Shown in pieces: positions 1-12,491 of a stretch of DNA of 64,000 bases (the stretch's first letter is position 1; each line of letters begins with the position of its first letter). The DNA comes from Daldinia sp. FL1419 (Eukaryota > Ascomycota > Sordariomycetes > Xylariales > Hypoxylaceae). The notes beneath the pieces were generated by a model. It did no database searches and had not been told where the DNA came from. It worked only from the letters and a program-made list of their open reading frames with translations. The position numbers and the translations under genes were made by a program. The DNA is taken from assembly GCA_025201765.1 (NCBI GenBank), contig MU623482.1:1-64000 (forward strand), read 5' to 3'.

Positions 1-607
1 TATTAATAATAAATATAATCTTATACAAAATTATAAACTTTTAAATAAATAATATTTTAAATATTAATATTATAAAATTCTTAATAATGAAAAATAAGGT
101 ACTTATCAAAACTAAAATCAAAACATATTCCTAAAAAATATTAAATATTAAAATTAAAGATTTTAATAATTTATATTTTATTATTTATAAAAAGGATTAT
201 AATATAACTATTATATAAAAAAAATAAATTAAGAAATTTAAATAATTAGATATAAAATTACCAAATATAATTAAAAAATTCATTAAATAACAAATATAAG
301 AAGTATATATTTCCTCCATTTACCAACCTAAAACAACCTTCAACTATTCAACAACAACTTAACATTTAAAATTAAACCCTAAAAAAATAAAAGCCTTTAA
401 TACCCAAATTAAATAATAAATAAATAATTAAATATAAAAATTTAATTATATTAATTTAAATCCCCAAAATTTATATTTATATATCTTTATTAATAATTTA
501 TTTACAAATAATAAAAACCTAAATTTACAAATCAATTATATTATTATATTAAATAACAAAAAACCAACTAACCAAAATAATAAAATTTAAATTATTAATA
601 ATATTAT
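1..607 (-). mobile_element. Left fragment of an inverted LTR retrotransposon (element 2), RIP-mutated
   Basis: This stretch is the reverse complement of the internal region of the complete element at 608-6799. Position 1 pairs with about 1871 and position 607 with about 1265, and I see no gap in the parts compared. In the 60 bases I aligned fully (1-60 against 1812-1871) nearly all differences are C/T or G/A transitions, as RIP would give. It is therefore the interrupted continuation of the copy whose LTR lies at 7257-7460. It runs off the left edge of the window, and no open frame remains. Confidence 0.85.
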
Positions 608-811
608 TATTAGTAGATATATACGTATGATAAAAACAAAATAACAATAAAGCAAATAATAATAGGGGTGAGACTGGTGTATTGTAATTATTTAAAGAAG
701 AAAGCTATTTAGGAGAGATAGGTAAGAAACCTATCCTTATATAACAATAGATATATAAATATTTCTTAAAAGTTATATATTAAATTGAAGATATAAATTA
801 TATAATTATTA
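608..811 (+). repeat. Left LTR of element 1 (204 bp)
   Basis: It aligns end to end with the repeat at 6596-6799 and, inverted, with 7257-7460. All three copies share the block around AATAATAGGGGT and the hairpin-forming ATAGGT...ACCTAT followed by a TATATAA-like string. Its first bases read TATTAGTAGATATATACG, where the least mutated copy has TGTTGGTAGGTACATACG; every difference is a transition. Confidence 0.9.
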
Positions 812-3800
812 TTTATTTTATTTTTTTTTCATAACTATATTACGAACTTAATATTTAATTTTCATTTTACCTATTTTTTTAATTACAAATTAATCTGGTT
901 ATTTTCCACCAATGTTCACATGGTTTTATTTGGGGATATTTTTGTTATAACATCTGTAGGATTATATATATTATGGATTTATTGAATATTATTAATTTCC
1001 CAATTTTTATATAATTATTATAAAGTTATTAAATTAATTATTAATTTTTTTTTATTAATATTATTTATTTGAATAAGGTATTAGTATAAGGAAAATAAAT
1101 TAATATATAGGATTAACAAAACTTTAAATAATAAAAAACATTCCAAAATAATATTAATTATATAATAAATAATATATTTAATATCAAAACCTTAGATTAT
1201 TTTGTAAATTTTGTTAGCAAATACACTCTAAATAATATGTTTACATTTAATAAATAATTAATAAATAATGTTATTAATAATTTGAATTTTATTATTTTAA
1301 TTAATTAATTTTTTATTATTTAATACAATAATATAATTAATTTGTAAATTCAAATCCTTATTATTCATAAATAAACCATTAATAAAGATGTATAAATATA
1401 AACTTTAAGAATTTAAATTAATATAATTAAATTTTCATATTTGATTATCCATTTACCACTTAATTTGGATATTAAAAATTTTTATCTCTTTAAAGCCCAA
1501 CTCCAAATATTAAATTATTATTAAATAATTAAAAGCTACTTTAAATTAATAAATGGAGGAAATATACGCTCCTTATGCCCATTACTTAACGAACTTCTTA
1601 ATTACATTTAATGATTTTACATTCAACTATTCGAATTTTTTAGTTTATCCTTTTTATATAATAATTATACCATAATTCTCTTTATGGATAATGAAGTATA
1701 AATTGTTAAAATCTTCAGTTTTGATATTTAGTATCTTTTAGGGGCATACCTTAATCCTAGTTTTAACAAATGCCTTATCTTCTGCTACCAGAAATTTTAT
1801 AATATTAATATTTAAAATATCATTTATTTAAAAACTTGTAATTTTAAATAAGGCTATATTTATTATTAATAGGTATGGATTGAATATTAATAATCTTATA
1901 TTAAATTCTCATTAATAATAATACAAATAAATTTTAAACTAATATATTTTTAATTTAACCAAACTATATAACAATTTAACAACATATAATAATATCTTTT
2001 TAAAATATTTATTTTTTAATTTTATTAATAATTATATAAATATTATTTGTTATATAGATATTTTAAATTAAATATATGTTATAATAATGTTTCTTATTAT
2101 GATTTTTATATTTTAATATTAGAAAATTGAAGTTAGGGTTAAAATAAGGCGTTAATTTGCCTTTTAAATAATAAAGGCATATATTATAATAAACTCTTTA
2201 TTAAAATTATTATAATTTTAAATAATAAACCTTAATTTTTTATAAAATACTAATATATTTTTTTTTTATTTTATAAACCATTTTTAATTTAAAAATTATT
2301 ATTCTTTAATAAATTAATACATTATATATTTTAAATTATAAAATTCTTTTACTAAATAATATATCAAATTTTTTTATATTTAATACCTTATATAATTTTC
2401 TTATAATAATGATCTTTCTTATTATATGTAATTAAAGTGTTAAGGTTAAATTATTTCATTCTTTATTACTAAAATACAAAATATTAATATATAAAAAATC
2501 ATTGGTATGGATAAGGTTTTCTTTTGGGATTATTTCGTAATTATCCAGGTTAAATGTGAACTTAAATAATTATATTTGAAGTTCCTTAATAGGTACTGGG
2601 TTGTTTTTAGGTTGAGTGTAAAGTTTGACATAAGAACTTCAGAATGTAAATATTTTTTTGAATGTATTGGATATTATAGTAATATTTTTATTAATAATTG
2701 TAATAATTTTATAAGAGCCTTTTTATTTACCCTTTTCTTAATAAACAAAAATTTTACTACCAATAGGTAAAAATATAAACAATGTTTTTATGATATCAGA
2801 ACTATTATAAATATTAAGTGTGTTTTAAATAAAGCGCTATAATTTAATTTTTTTAATTTTAATTATAATTTTTTACATTGTTAGAACATAATAAATTTAA
2901 GTAAATGTAAGTAATAAATCTATGTTAATTTAGGAGTAAATTTCAAAAATAAATAGTGTAAGAATTAATTTATTGGGATTAATTATGTTATTAATTGTTT
3001 TTATAATTATTTATAACTGTAATACCTTTAAATCAGAATTTTGGAATTTATCCATAATTATTTTATAAATTTGGCAGATTGGGTTGTGGTACTTTTTTAT
3101 TTTACCAATAAACCAATATATTTCAACTAATACTTAATAATATATGATTTCAGCAACACATACTTTATTTTAAAATTTTGGATTATTAAAATTTATTTCT
3201 ATATTATAGGAGATAACATTTAAAAAACTAAAATAAATATTAATCTAATATTTTTTTAATATTTCTCATATTTCTTTAACTATAATATCTTTTATAAATT
3301 ATACTATTTAAAAATTGGTAATAGTGTTAATTACATATAAGATCAGTTATTTATCCAAATATATAATATTAACAACTACCTCATAATTAAAATTTATATT
3401 AGGGTTTTTAAAAATAAATTTAAATCTTTATAAATCTTTATCCTTAATTTAACAATAATAATAAAACTTATTAATTTTTTTAAAATTATTTATATTAATA
3501 TTATAATTAACCTTATCCAAAAAATTATAGAACTTCTTAACCATAAAATGATTAAAATGGGTGTATAGGTATCATAATTTTGTTTTTATAAAATAAATGA
3601 TGTTATTTAAGTGAAATTATAGGTATTCCCATTTTTATTTAATATTAATTATTACATTATTTTTATATACCAATTAATTAATAATATTATTAAAATATAT
3701 TCTTAAATAATCCATATCTTTAATTAAAAAAAAAATGATATATTTAATTCTATAATATAGAAATCTATATTACCAAATAAGATATCAACTATAACTATAC

Positions 3801-6595
3801 CTAACAATTCAATAAGAAATCTATTTTTAAACCTTATATTAACTTTTTCAATATAAGTACAATTTATTTCAAATTTTTAATTAAGATATTTATTAATAAA
3901 AATAAAATATTATTCCTTACCTACTATTGAGACATAAATAACTCCAATATCTGACATAATATTTTAAAATATAGTTTTTGTGTATTGGTTTAAGATAAAG
4001 ATGGTATCAATCTTTTCAATTATTAAAAAAATAAAAACTATAATACAATAATAAAATGCCTAATTAAACAAATATACTACCACCATAAACTATGTATCTT
4101 TATCATTCTTCAACTCCAGGACTATATTATAAATATTATTATCCTCTTATTCTAAATTTCAATTTTTAAATCTTTTATAATCTGTTAAAAAGGTTATATA
4201 ATTCTTTTTAAATTTATTACATTTAGTTTTCCAATTTTTTTTAACCTTTTTATAATTAATTTCTAAATATTTAATAAATTAATAACCTTTTTTTTTACAT
4301 ATTTAATATTTTTGTTTCCAAACTTTCTTAAATTATTTAGAAATATATTTTTTACCTTTATTAATTTTATAATATTTTTTATTAATATAATTATTATAAA
4401 TTTCTTTATTATTATTTTTACTAATATTATTAATTATAAATTGTTATGGTATTTTTATGGCTTTATGATTTTAGAGGGATGTTTGGAGTTTGTTGGTTAG
4501 GGTTACAATTATCTTTAATAACTTAAAAAATACATTCTAAAATTGTAATACATTTTAACATATTTTATAAATGGTTATAATAAATTATAATTCTCCTTTA
4601 TAATTAAAACCAAATATTTTTTAATATAATTATAATTTATTAAATAAAATTTATAATATTTTTATATTTATCTTTCCTTAATTTTACTTTTCTACCTTAA
4701 TATTAAAAAAAATGATATTTATCTAATCCTGGTGGTACTAATTTTTATTTTCTATAATATTAAAATAATATTATAAAATAAAATATATATTAATAAAATA
4801 CCAATATTAGGGAATGTTATACAAAAAATAAAGGAATATTCTTTTTATTAATATTAATAAAAATATGATATAGAATTGTGATAGGTGTATATTTATTATA
4901 AAATATATTTCTAAAAAAAATTTAAATTTATTTTTAAAAATGTTATATAATTTTTTAATATAATTATTATTAATATTCCAAACTTTTTTAAAATATTTTA
5001 TAATAATAAATAAATATATTTTGTTAAGAATATATTTTAAAGAAATTATAAAATAAGTTAATATTTATTAATTACCAACAAATATAAGGATTTATCCTTA
5101 AAAGATTCTTCCTTATATAAATAATGGTACCATCAAGAAAAAAGAACTATAATTTTTTATTAATTAATTCCCTTTACCTACTCCAACACCTAAGGGTAAT
5201 ATTATAATTATATATAAACTACCTAATAACAATCCAAAAGATCCAAAACCATTTTTTGGGGTTGGAGGAAGGGGTTGGGCTAATATAAAATCTGTATTAT
5301 ATTTAAAGTTATAATTTAAATTATATTTCTATTATATAAAATAAGTAAGGTAAATTAAAAAAAATAAAAATAATAACAATTAAACAAATGTTAAAAGTTC
5401 CTACTAAAAAAAAAACCTAGGAAAGATATTTAATATCATTTAATTCTTTTACTAAAATTATCCTAATTAATTAGAAGGTCCTTAAATCCTTTAAGGGCTA
5501 TAATGAAATCTTATAAAATAAGGGCAAAGTAAGAATTAATATAATAAAATTATGGTCAGGAGGGGAGGAGGTTATAAAACAAATTTTACTTAAATTATTA
5601 ATAAAATATTAAAAATAAAAAAAAAATCAGATGATAATGATTATAAAATAAAAAATGTATATTATATAAAATAAAAAAAACTATAAAAAGTAGTACTTAA
5701 TTATCCCACCTATATAATTTAATAAATAAGTATTTATAAATTATAAATTATTAATTATTGTTACTATACAAGTACTATTATTTAAATAATTAATTTTATA
5801 TTAAAATATATTAATTTTCTTTTGATATTAATTGTTAAAATTTTTTATACCAATATATTAAACTATTTAAACTTAACAACCTCCAATTTATTTAAATTTT
5901 ATTATAATAATTTGCTTATAAATATAAAATTACCAAATACTTTTATATAATTAATATTTAATCTTTTTATATAAATATCCTTTTATATTAACATTATTTG
6001 TAAGGTAGTTTTAATTAGTTTTAGCATATTAACAAAGTTATTTATAATAAACCCCTTAAAATATTCTTTATATTTGATTAATATTTCATTAAATATATAT
6101 ATATATAAGGAATTTAGATCTGTGATTTTAAAATTTCTTATTACTTATAATATTTAAATTACCTTTTACTCAAAAATTACATTTACAAAAATAATATTTA
6201 TCCATTTTATAACCCTATAATTAAATTAATTAATAAATATTATATTTTGGAGGGGTAGGTATTTTATTAATTTATAAAATATATTTATATCTTTTATTTA
6301 AGTAACATCCATATTATTAAATGGGATACGATTTTATGTTTATATTAAATTTTTTAATTAAAATATTATGGGGATAGGTATTAAGGATAAATGTAATAAT
6401 GGAGATGGTAATTTAAAAAAATATATATTTTAAAGGTTGGATAATATTAAATAATAATTATTTGTTATAAGGGTAGTTGGAAGTGTAATATTAATATTAT
6501 TTATATTATTATGATAAAAATTTCTGAATTGTTGTAATAGTGATTTTTTTAACTTTATTAATTTATATTATTAATTATTTAATAATATTAATTAA

Positions 6596-6799
6596 TGTTG
6601 GTAAATACGTATATATAATAAAAGTAAGATAATAATAAAGTAAATAATAATAGGGGTAAAATTAATATATTGTAATTATTTAAAAAAGAAAGTTATTTAA
6701 GAAAAATAGGTAGGAAACCTATCTTTATATAATAATAGATACATAAGTACTTCTTAGGGGTTATATGCTAAACTGAGGATATAAGTCATATAACCATCA
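6596..6799 (+). repeat. Right LTR of element 1 (204 bp)
   Basis: It begins TGTTGGTA and ends CATCA, so it keeps the canonical TG/CA ends that the left LTR has lost. It has exactly the same length as the other two LTR copies. The target duplication ATTAT follows directly at 6800-6804. Confidence 0.9.
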
Positions 6800-7460
6800 A
6801 TTATTTATTAATTATTTACTAAATATAAACATATTACCTAAAACATATTTGCTAATAAAATTTACAAAATAATTTAAAACTTTAATATTAAATATATTAT
6901 CCATTATATAATCAATACCATTTTAAAATACCTTTCACTACCCAAAACTTTATTAATCCTATATATTAATTCATTCTTTTTATATTAATATTTTATTTAA
7001 ATAAATAATATTAACAAAAAAAAATTAATAATTAATTTAATAATTTTATAATAATTATATAAAAATTAAGAAATTAATAATATTTAATAAATTTATAACA
7101 TATATAATTTTATAAATACTATAACAAAAACATCCTTAAATAAAATCATATAAATATTAATAAAAAATAATTAAATTAACCTACAATTAAAAGAATAAAT
7201 AAAGTAAAAATTAAATATTAAATTTATAATATAATTATAAAAAAAAATAAAATAAATAATAATTATATAATTTATATTTTTAATTTAATATATAATCCTT
7301 AAAAAGTACTTATATATCTATTATTATATAAGGATAGGTTTCTCACCTATCTCTTTTAAATAACTTTCTTCTTTAAATAACTACAATATACCAATCTTAT
7401 CCCTATTATTATTTACTTTATTATTATTTTGCTTTTATCATACGTATGTACCTACCAACA
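6800..7460 (-). mobile_element. Right fragment of inverted element 2: 5' LTR plus start of internal region
   Basis: Read on the minus strand, this begins with an LTR (7460 down to 7257) and continues into about 450 bp that match 812-1264 of element 1 on the opposite strand. For example, the string around TTTGTAAATTTTGTTAGC near 1200 recurs inverted near 6855. At 6804/6800 it is broken by the insertion of element 1 and resumes at 607. Element 2 was therefore already in place when element 1 jumped into it. Confidence 0.87.
7257..7460 (-). repeat. LTR of element 2 (204 bp, inverted)
   Basis: On the minus strand it starts TGTTGGTAGGTACATACG at 7460, the best preserved terminus of the three copies. 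Its length equals that of the LTRs of element 1. The partner LTR of this element should lie left of the window. Confidence 0.88.
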
Positions 7461-8090
7461 GAGAAATTGAACTATAAAACCTAATAAATCTCTACTGATT
7501 AGATAAGAAAAACAATTTTTGAGGGCTTATTTATGTTCAAAAGAGCTGTGGAGTTTTGGAGGGTTTAGTTTTAAGGAGGAAGTAGGGTTTTTACAAAGTA
7601 ATATTTATAACCTAATTATTCTATATTGATTTAATATTTATTAATTTATTATGGGATAGTTGAAGTGCAGGGTACCTTCTATAAGAGTAATTAAAGCTTT
7701 TATTTTATTACAGCCTTTATTTTATTATAGCTTTTGTTCTATTATAGCTTTTATTTAATAGTATTAATTCTAAATTGGAGCTTTTATTTAATATATAAGC
7801 CCTTAGGTGTTGATTCTTGTTTAATCAAGTTAAGTTTTTAAGTATTATTAATTTATTCAACTTTTTTTATAGCTTTTTATAATAGTTTATAACTTTTTTT
7901 TTAGTTGAATATATTATTTATTTTATTTTTTAAGTGTTAGTAATTATTTTTATTAATTAGCCTTTTATTTAATTATTTAAATATTTTTTTTAGGATATAA
8001 TAACTTTATATTTAATTATTATAGCTTTTATTTAATTAAAGCTTTTATTTAATATTTTGGTTAAACAATTTCTAAAAGATATGTATTTTT
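7461..8090. other. AT-rich gene-free remnant with a short tandem repeat
   Basis: The DNA remains very AT-rich beyond the elements and then gives way to normal composition near 8090. It contains four consecutive 17-bp units of the form GCTTTTATTTTATTATA at about 7696-7763. Looser copies of AGCTTTTATTTA follow at about 7780, 7870 and 8030. No coding capacity is visible. It is probably another RIP-degraded sequence at the edge of the island. Confidence 0.6.
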
Positions 8091-9153
8091 TCAAAATTTT
8101 CGAAATGGAGATTCTTTTAGGTCAGCTACTAACCCACTAAATATCTGAATGCACTTAATAAAAATGTTCTTTTGCGTGCACGGATGACCTTCTTCTTTAA
8201 GAATTATTTAAGGCCAGTACAATATCCCTCCTAAAGTCGGGCAAAGAAGAGGAGCGCTGAAGAAGTTTGGCTACATAATGTAATATCGATAAGCTACCTA
8301 GATAAGCCAGGTACGATGTACGTCAATATTGAAAATCAAGCCACAGCATTATGTAAGAAGGTTCCATTCTCTAATATGCGTCCAGGCGTAAAATCATGTG
8401 CCCCACAAACGGTAACATTTCACGAAGATACCCGACTAGGTACAGTACCTAAGTAATGGCACGACTTGGCTGACTGTCCAGATTTAATAGAAGGTGCAGG
8501 TAGTACAATAGCACAGTAGTGCAAGCAACCTGCAATCTGGGCACTTACCTGAACTACCTGTGCAGGTGCTCCTCTTTCGCCGCTCAGGGTTTAAGACGCC
8601 AAAGGGCCGCCCTGTTTAATTCCCATTTACAGATTTGTTCCATATGTGTCCCTGATTCCGACAACCGACACTTTGTTCTCTAGATAATTGTTTTCTAGGG
8701 TATCTAGAAGATAGTTCTTTTAATACTGTAAAATTACCAGCTTACGATATTTTTTTTTTCTTTTTTCAGAAATTTCGACAAAGCCATTCTTCTATTTCTA
8801 AATTTACCAATCGCTTCTTTTTTTGTCGACTAAATACTCTCGGACCTCGACACGAACCCTACCTACCTTACAATAGTACTAGTTATCCGCGTCGCCATTC
8901 CTCCCCCCCATAGCCCCCTGTCTCCCGCTTGCCCTGGTCACGCTCGACCATGTTCATAGACTGACCTAAGTCTATCATGAGAGCCGCATCTTCGAGCGTG
9001 CTTCCTCTCGGCATTGGACCCTAAACCTTTGGTTTCGACCTTTTCCATATATAAACTAAGTTTTACTTCGTCGCCGTTGTTCATACGGAGCGGATGCGAC
9101 GGAGATAACCGGTGTCTTGTAAGAATAGGGGGAATCGTTGTTGCGACTACACC
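8091..9153. promoter_or_regulatory. Upstream region of the AP-2 alpha gene; no gene seen
   Basis: This is the first stretch of normal composition right of the AT-rich island. It carries T/C-rich tracts (about 8750-8830) and short frames only. No protein or RNA gene could be supported. It presumably holds the promoter and 5' UTR of the adaptin gene. Confidence 0.45.
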
Positions 9154-12100
9154 ATGGCTTCCTCAGCGGCGGCCGGCTTCCTCGGCCGGTCGAGCAGTAG
9201 TAACTCGAACATGCGTGGTCTAGTTCAATTTATTGCGGATTTGAGAAATGCTAGAGCTAGAGATTTGGAGGAGAAAAGAATCAACAAGGAGTTGGCGAAT
9301 ATTCGGTTCGTGGAAATAGGCCTTCCCAATTGCCATTGAAGATAGGGGTGCTGACCTGTAGTTCCTTGGTTATAGACAGAAGTTTAAGGGTATGCTATGA
9401 TTCCAACCCGGGCGAACGTGGAAGCTTCGCGCGACGCCGAAACATCTACATGGAACTCCCGAACTAATGAAATATAGATGGTAATTTGAGCGGATACCAC
9501 AAGAAGAAATACGTTTGCAAAGTACGATAAGACCACTTTCCACACGGGACCCGAACCGATCTGACGTTGGATAATAGTTGTTGTATATTTACATCCTAGG
9601 TTGGAATGTCGACTTCGGACACCTCGAGGCCGTCAACCTGATTTCGGCGAACAAGTATTCCGAGAAGCAAATCGGATATTTAGCTATGACCCTCTTCCTG
9701 CACGAGAAGCACGAATTATTACACCTAGTCGTAAACAGTATACGGAAGGATCTTCTCGATCATAATGAGCTCTTCAACTGCTTGGCCTTGCACGCGATTG
9801 CAAACGTAGGTGGTCGTGAGATGGGAGAGGCTCTAAGTGCGGAAGTTCACAGACTCTTAATTTCGCCGTACGTCGTATAGTCTATTAGCGTGGATAGCCG
9901 TAATATCTGACAGCAAGTGTAGGACTTCGAAGGCGTTCGTAAAGAAGAAGGCCGCCCTTACCCTCCTCCGTCTATATCGCAAGCACCCGGATATAATCCA
10001 ACCGCAATGGGCGGAACGAATAATTTCTCTTATGGACGATCTCGATCTAGGAGTGGCCCTCTCGGTCACGTCGCTGGTCATGGCGGTCGCGCAGGATAAC
10101 TCGGAACAATATAAGGGTGCCTACGTTAAAGCTGCGTCACGGCTAAAGCGACTATTAATCGACGGGGACTATACTGCCGACTACTTGTACTACAAAGTTC
10201 CATGCCCTTGGATACAAGTCAAGCTCCTACGGTTACTTCAATACTTCCCGCCTTCAGGTATGAATGACTCCTACGATGAAATATTGGCATGGGGACTGAC
10301 AAACGAAATAGAGGATAGCCACGTGCGAGAAATGATTCGAGAATCGCTACAGAAGATTTTGAACCTGGCAATGGAGACGAATAAAAACGTCCAACAGAAC
10401 AACGCCCAGAATGCTGTTTTGTTCGAGGCTATTAACCTCATCATCCATCTGGACACGGAGCATGCGCTAATGAAACAGATCTCTACCCGCCTGGGCCGTT
10501 TCATTACGTCTAGGGAGACGAACGTGCGGTACCTTGGACTGGAAGCAATGACGCACCTGGCAGCCCGAGCCGAGAATCTGGATCCTATCAAGCAGCACCA
10601 AGAAGTAATTCTCGGTTCTCTGAAGGACCGTGATATAAGTGTTCGCAGAAAGGGTCTCGATTTGCTATATAGTATGTGTGATTCGACCAATTCTGTGCCG
10701 ATAGTATCAGAACTATTGCACTATTTGCAGAACGCCGACTTTGCAATCCGAGAGGAGATGGCTTTGAAGATTGCCATCTTAACGGAGAAGTATGCCACAG
10801 ATATTCAGTGGTACATTAATGTCTCACTCCGCCTGGTAGCTATTGCGGGCGATCATCTCAGCGATGAGGTTTGGCAACGAGTCATTCAGATTGTTACGAA
10901 CAATGAGGAACTGCAGGTCTATGCGGCGCATAATACACTACAGCATGTTAAGCAAGACCACTGCCATGAGACGTTAGTCAAAATTGGAGCCTATGTTCTC
11001 GGAGAGTTTGGTCACTTGATCGCCGAAGAGGCTGGTTGTAGCCCTATTGAGCAATTCATGGCATTGTCAAGGAAGCTACCTGCTTGCTCCTCTAGCACCC
11101 GCGCCATGATCCTCTCTTCATTCATCAAATTTGTCAATTTGTTTCCAGAGATCAAGCCGCAGCTCCTACACGTTTTTGAGTTATATAGCCATACGCTAGA
11201 TCCAGAGTTGCAGCAACGAGCTTTTGAGTACTTGACACTCGCGAGTCTTCCCACGGATGACTTGCTCCGAACGGTTTGTGACGAAATGCCGCCGTTCCCC
11301 GAGCGACAGTCTGCGCTATTGTCGAGACTTCACCAGAAGCACGCTGGTACTAGTGATAAGCGAACCTGGGTTGTCGGTGGCAAGGATGCCAACAGCGATG
11401 CTGTAGAGTTGAACATGGCCAAGAACCCTGGCCTTAAGAGGACCTTTAGTTCTAACGGCCCTGTTAATGGCAACGGCCCAGCTAACGGTTCGGCCAACGG
11501 TTCCAACGGCCATTCCAACGATCTTGCTGGCCTTGACATGAACGCGGGACCTGTTCCTGAGAAGTTGCTTAAGGTGCCTAATTTGGCCAGTGCCGCACAT
11601 TTGTCGCCAGGCTGGGAATCAGGATACTACAAGCTATTGCTTAAAGCTGATGGTGTACTCTTCGAAGATGGACAGCTTCAAGTCGGCATTCGCTCCGAAT
11701 ATAGGGGACAGATGGCATGTCTCATCTTGTATTTTACAAACAAGACCCCGGCTACTGTGAACTCGTTTACGACAACGCTAGACTTGGACGAGAGCGAGAA
11801 AGAGAACCTATCATGGGATGTCAAATCTATGCCTGAGAGTTCTATTATGCAAGGCGGACAATCGCGGTTGATCATCATGTTCGAGGCCAAGAAGGTCTTT
11901 ACGAAGAGCCCTACTATTAGGATAAGTTACCTCGCGGGAGCTTTACAAGCCCTTACACTGATGCTCCCACTTACGGCCCACAAGTTTATGGATCCTGCAG
12001 ATCTTATAGCAGATGACTTCTTTAAGAGATGGAAGCAAATCGGTGGACCACCGCGCGAGGCCCAGCGGATTATCGGACTCGCTCCCGGAAAATCCAAGTC

Positions 12101-12491
12101 GCGAGAAATAACGGAAGATTTCATTCGTAAGACGATTCAAGGATTCCGCTGGGGTATACTTAACGGCGTTGATCCGAACAGTAAGAACTTCGTCGGAGCT
12201 AGTGTGCTACACACCTCTGAAGGGGGCAAGTTTGGTTGTCTGATGAGGCTGGAGCCAAACTATACTTCGCAGGTAAGCCGACCCTAAATTATTCCGTATT
12301 AATATTCTGGTGCTAACGAGTAGTAGATGGTTCGACTTACAATCCGCGCTACGGATGAGAGTGTACCTCCCGTATTATTGAAGTTGATGGAAGAAAGGAT
12401 ATCAGCGGGGGTTTCAACATCACCAGATTTTCGCGAGGCGCCAACTCGCCAAGAGATTTCAGATACCTTCGCTAATGTAATGGTTCAGTAA
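9154..12491 (+). CDS. APL3: AP-2 adaptor complex subunit alpha (alpha-adaptin)
   Basis: Large subunit of the AP-2 clathrin adaptor, which links endocytic cargo and PI(4,5)P2 at the plasma membrane to the coat. Six exons fit: 9154-9305, 9376-9389, 9478-9521, 9578-9867, 9923-12272 and 12327-12491, giving about 1004 residues, normal for fungi. The N-terminal MRGLVQFIADLRNARARDLE signature and the helical-repeat trunk (GYLAMTLFLHEKHELLHLV, ALHAIANVGGREMGEAL) are diagnostic. A Gly/Asn/Ser-rich hinge lies near residues 640-670, followed by the appendage domain (SEYRGQMACLILYFTNK). The 14-nt second exon joins IRQKFKD across two introns. The last intron has a TGCTAAC branch site and restores the frame to a TAA at 12489-12491. 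The start was chosen at the ATG giving MASSAAAGFLGRSS before the conserved block; an upstream in-frame ATG at 9112 is possible. Confidence 0.95.

Larger units (their letters stand above)
608..6799 (+). mobile_element. Complete but dead LTR retrotransposon (element 1), heavily AT-biased
   Basis: Two direct 204-bp repeats (608-811 and 6596-6799) bound a 6,192-bp unit. The LTR ends are TG...CA in the right copy and decayed to TA...TA in the left one. A 5-bp duplication ATTAT lies immediately outside at 603-607 and 6800-6804, which is the mark of integrase-mediated insertion. The interior is saturated with stops, has very little G+C, and encodes no recognisable gag, protease, reverse transcriptase or integrase. 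RIP is the likely cause, since differences from element 2 are mostly transitions. The superfamily cannot be read directly. The short LTR beginning TGTTGG is compatible with Ty1/Copia, but that is a guess. No clear primer-binding site or polypurine tract survives. Confidence 0.9.

Noticed and set aside
2576..4500. Small open frames inside the AT-rich element (2576-2770, 4312-4500)
   Set aside because: They are chance survivors in stop-rich, RIP-mutated DNA. Composition is Phe/Ile/Asn-dominated and no domain is recognisable.
7461..8090. Tandem 17-bp units as a CRISPR array
   Set aside because: The units are directly adjacent without unique spacers, and the genome is eukaryotic.
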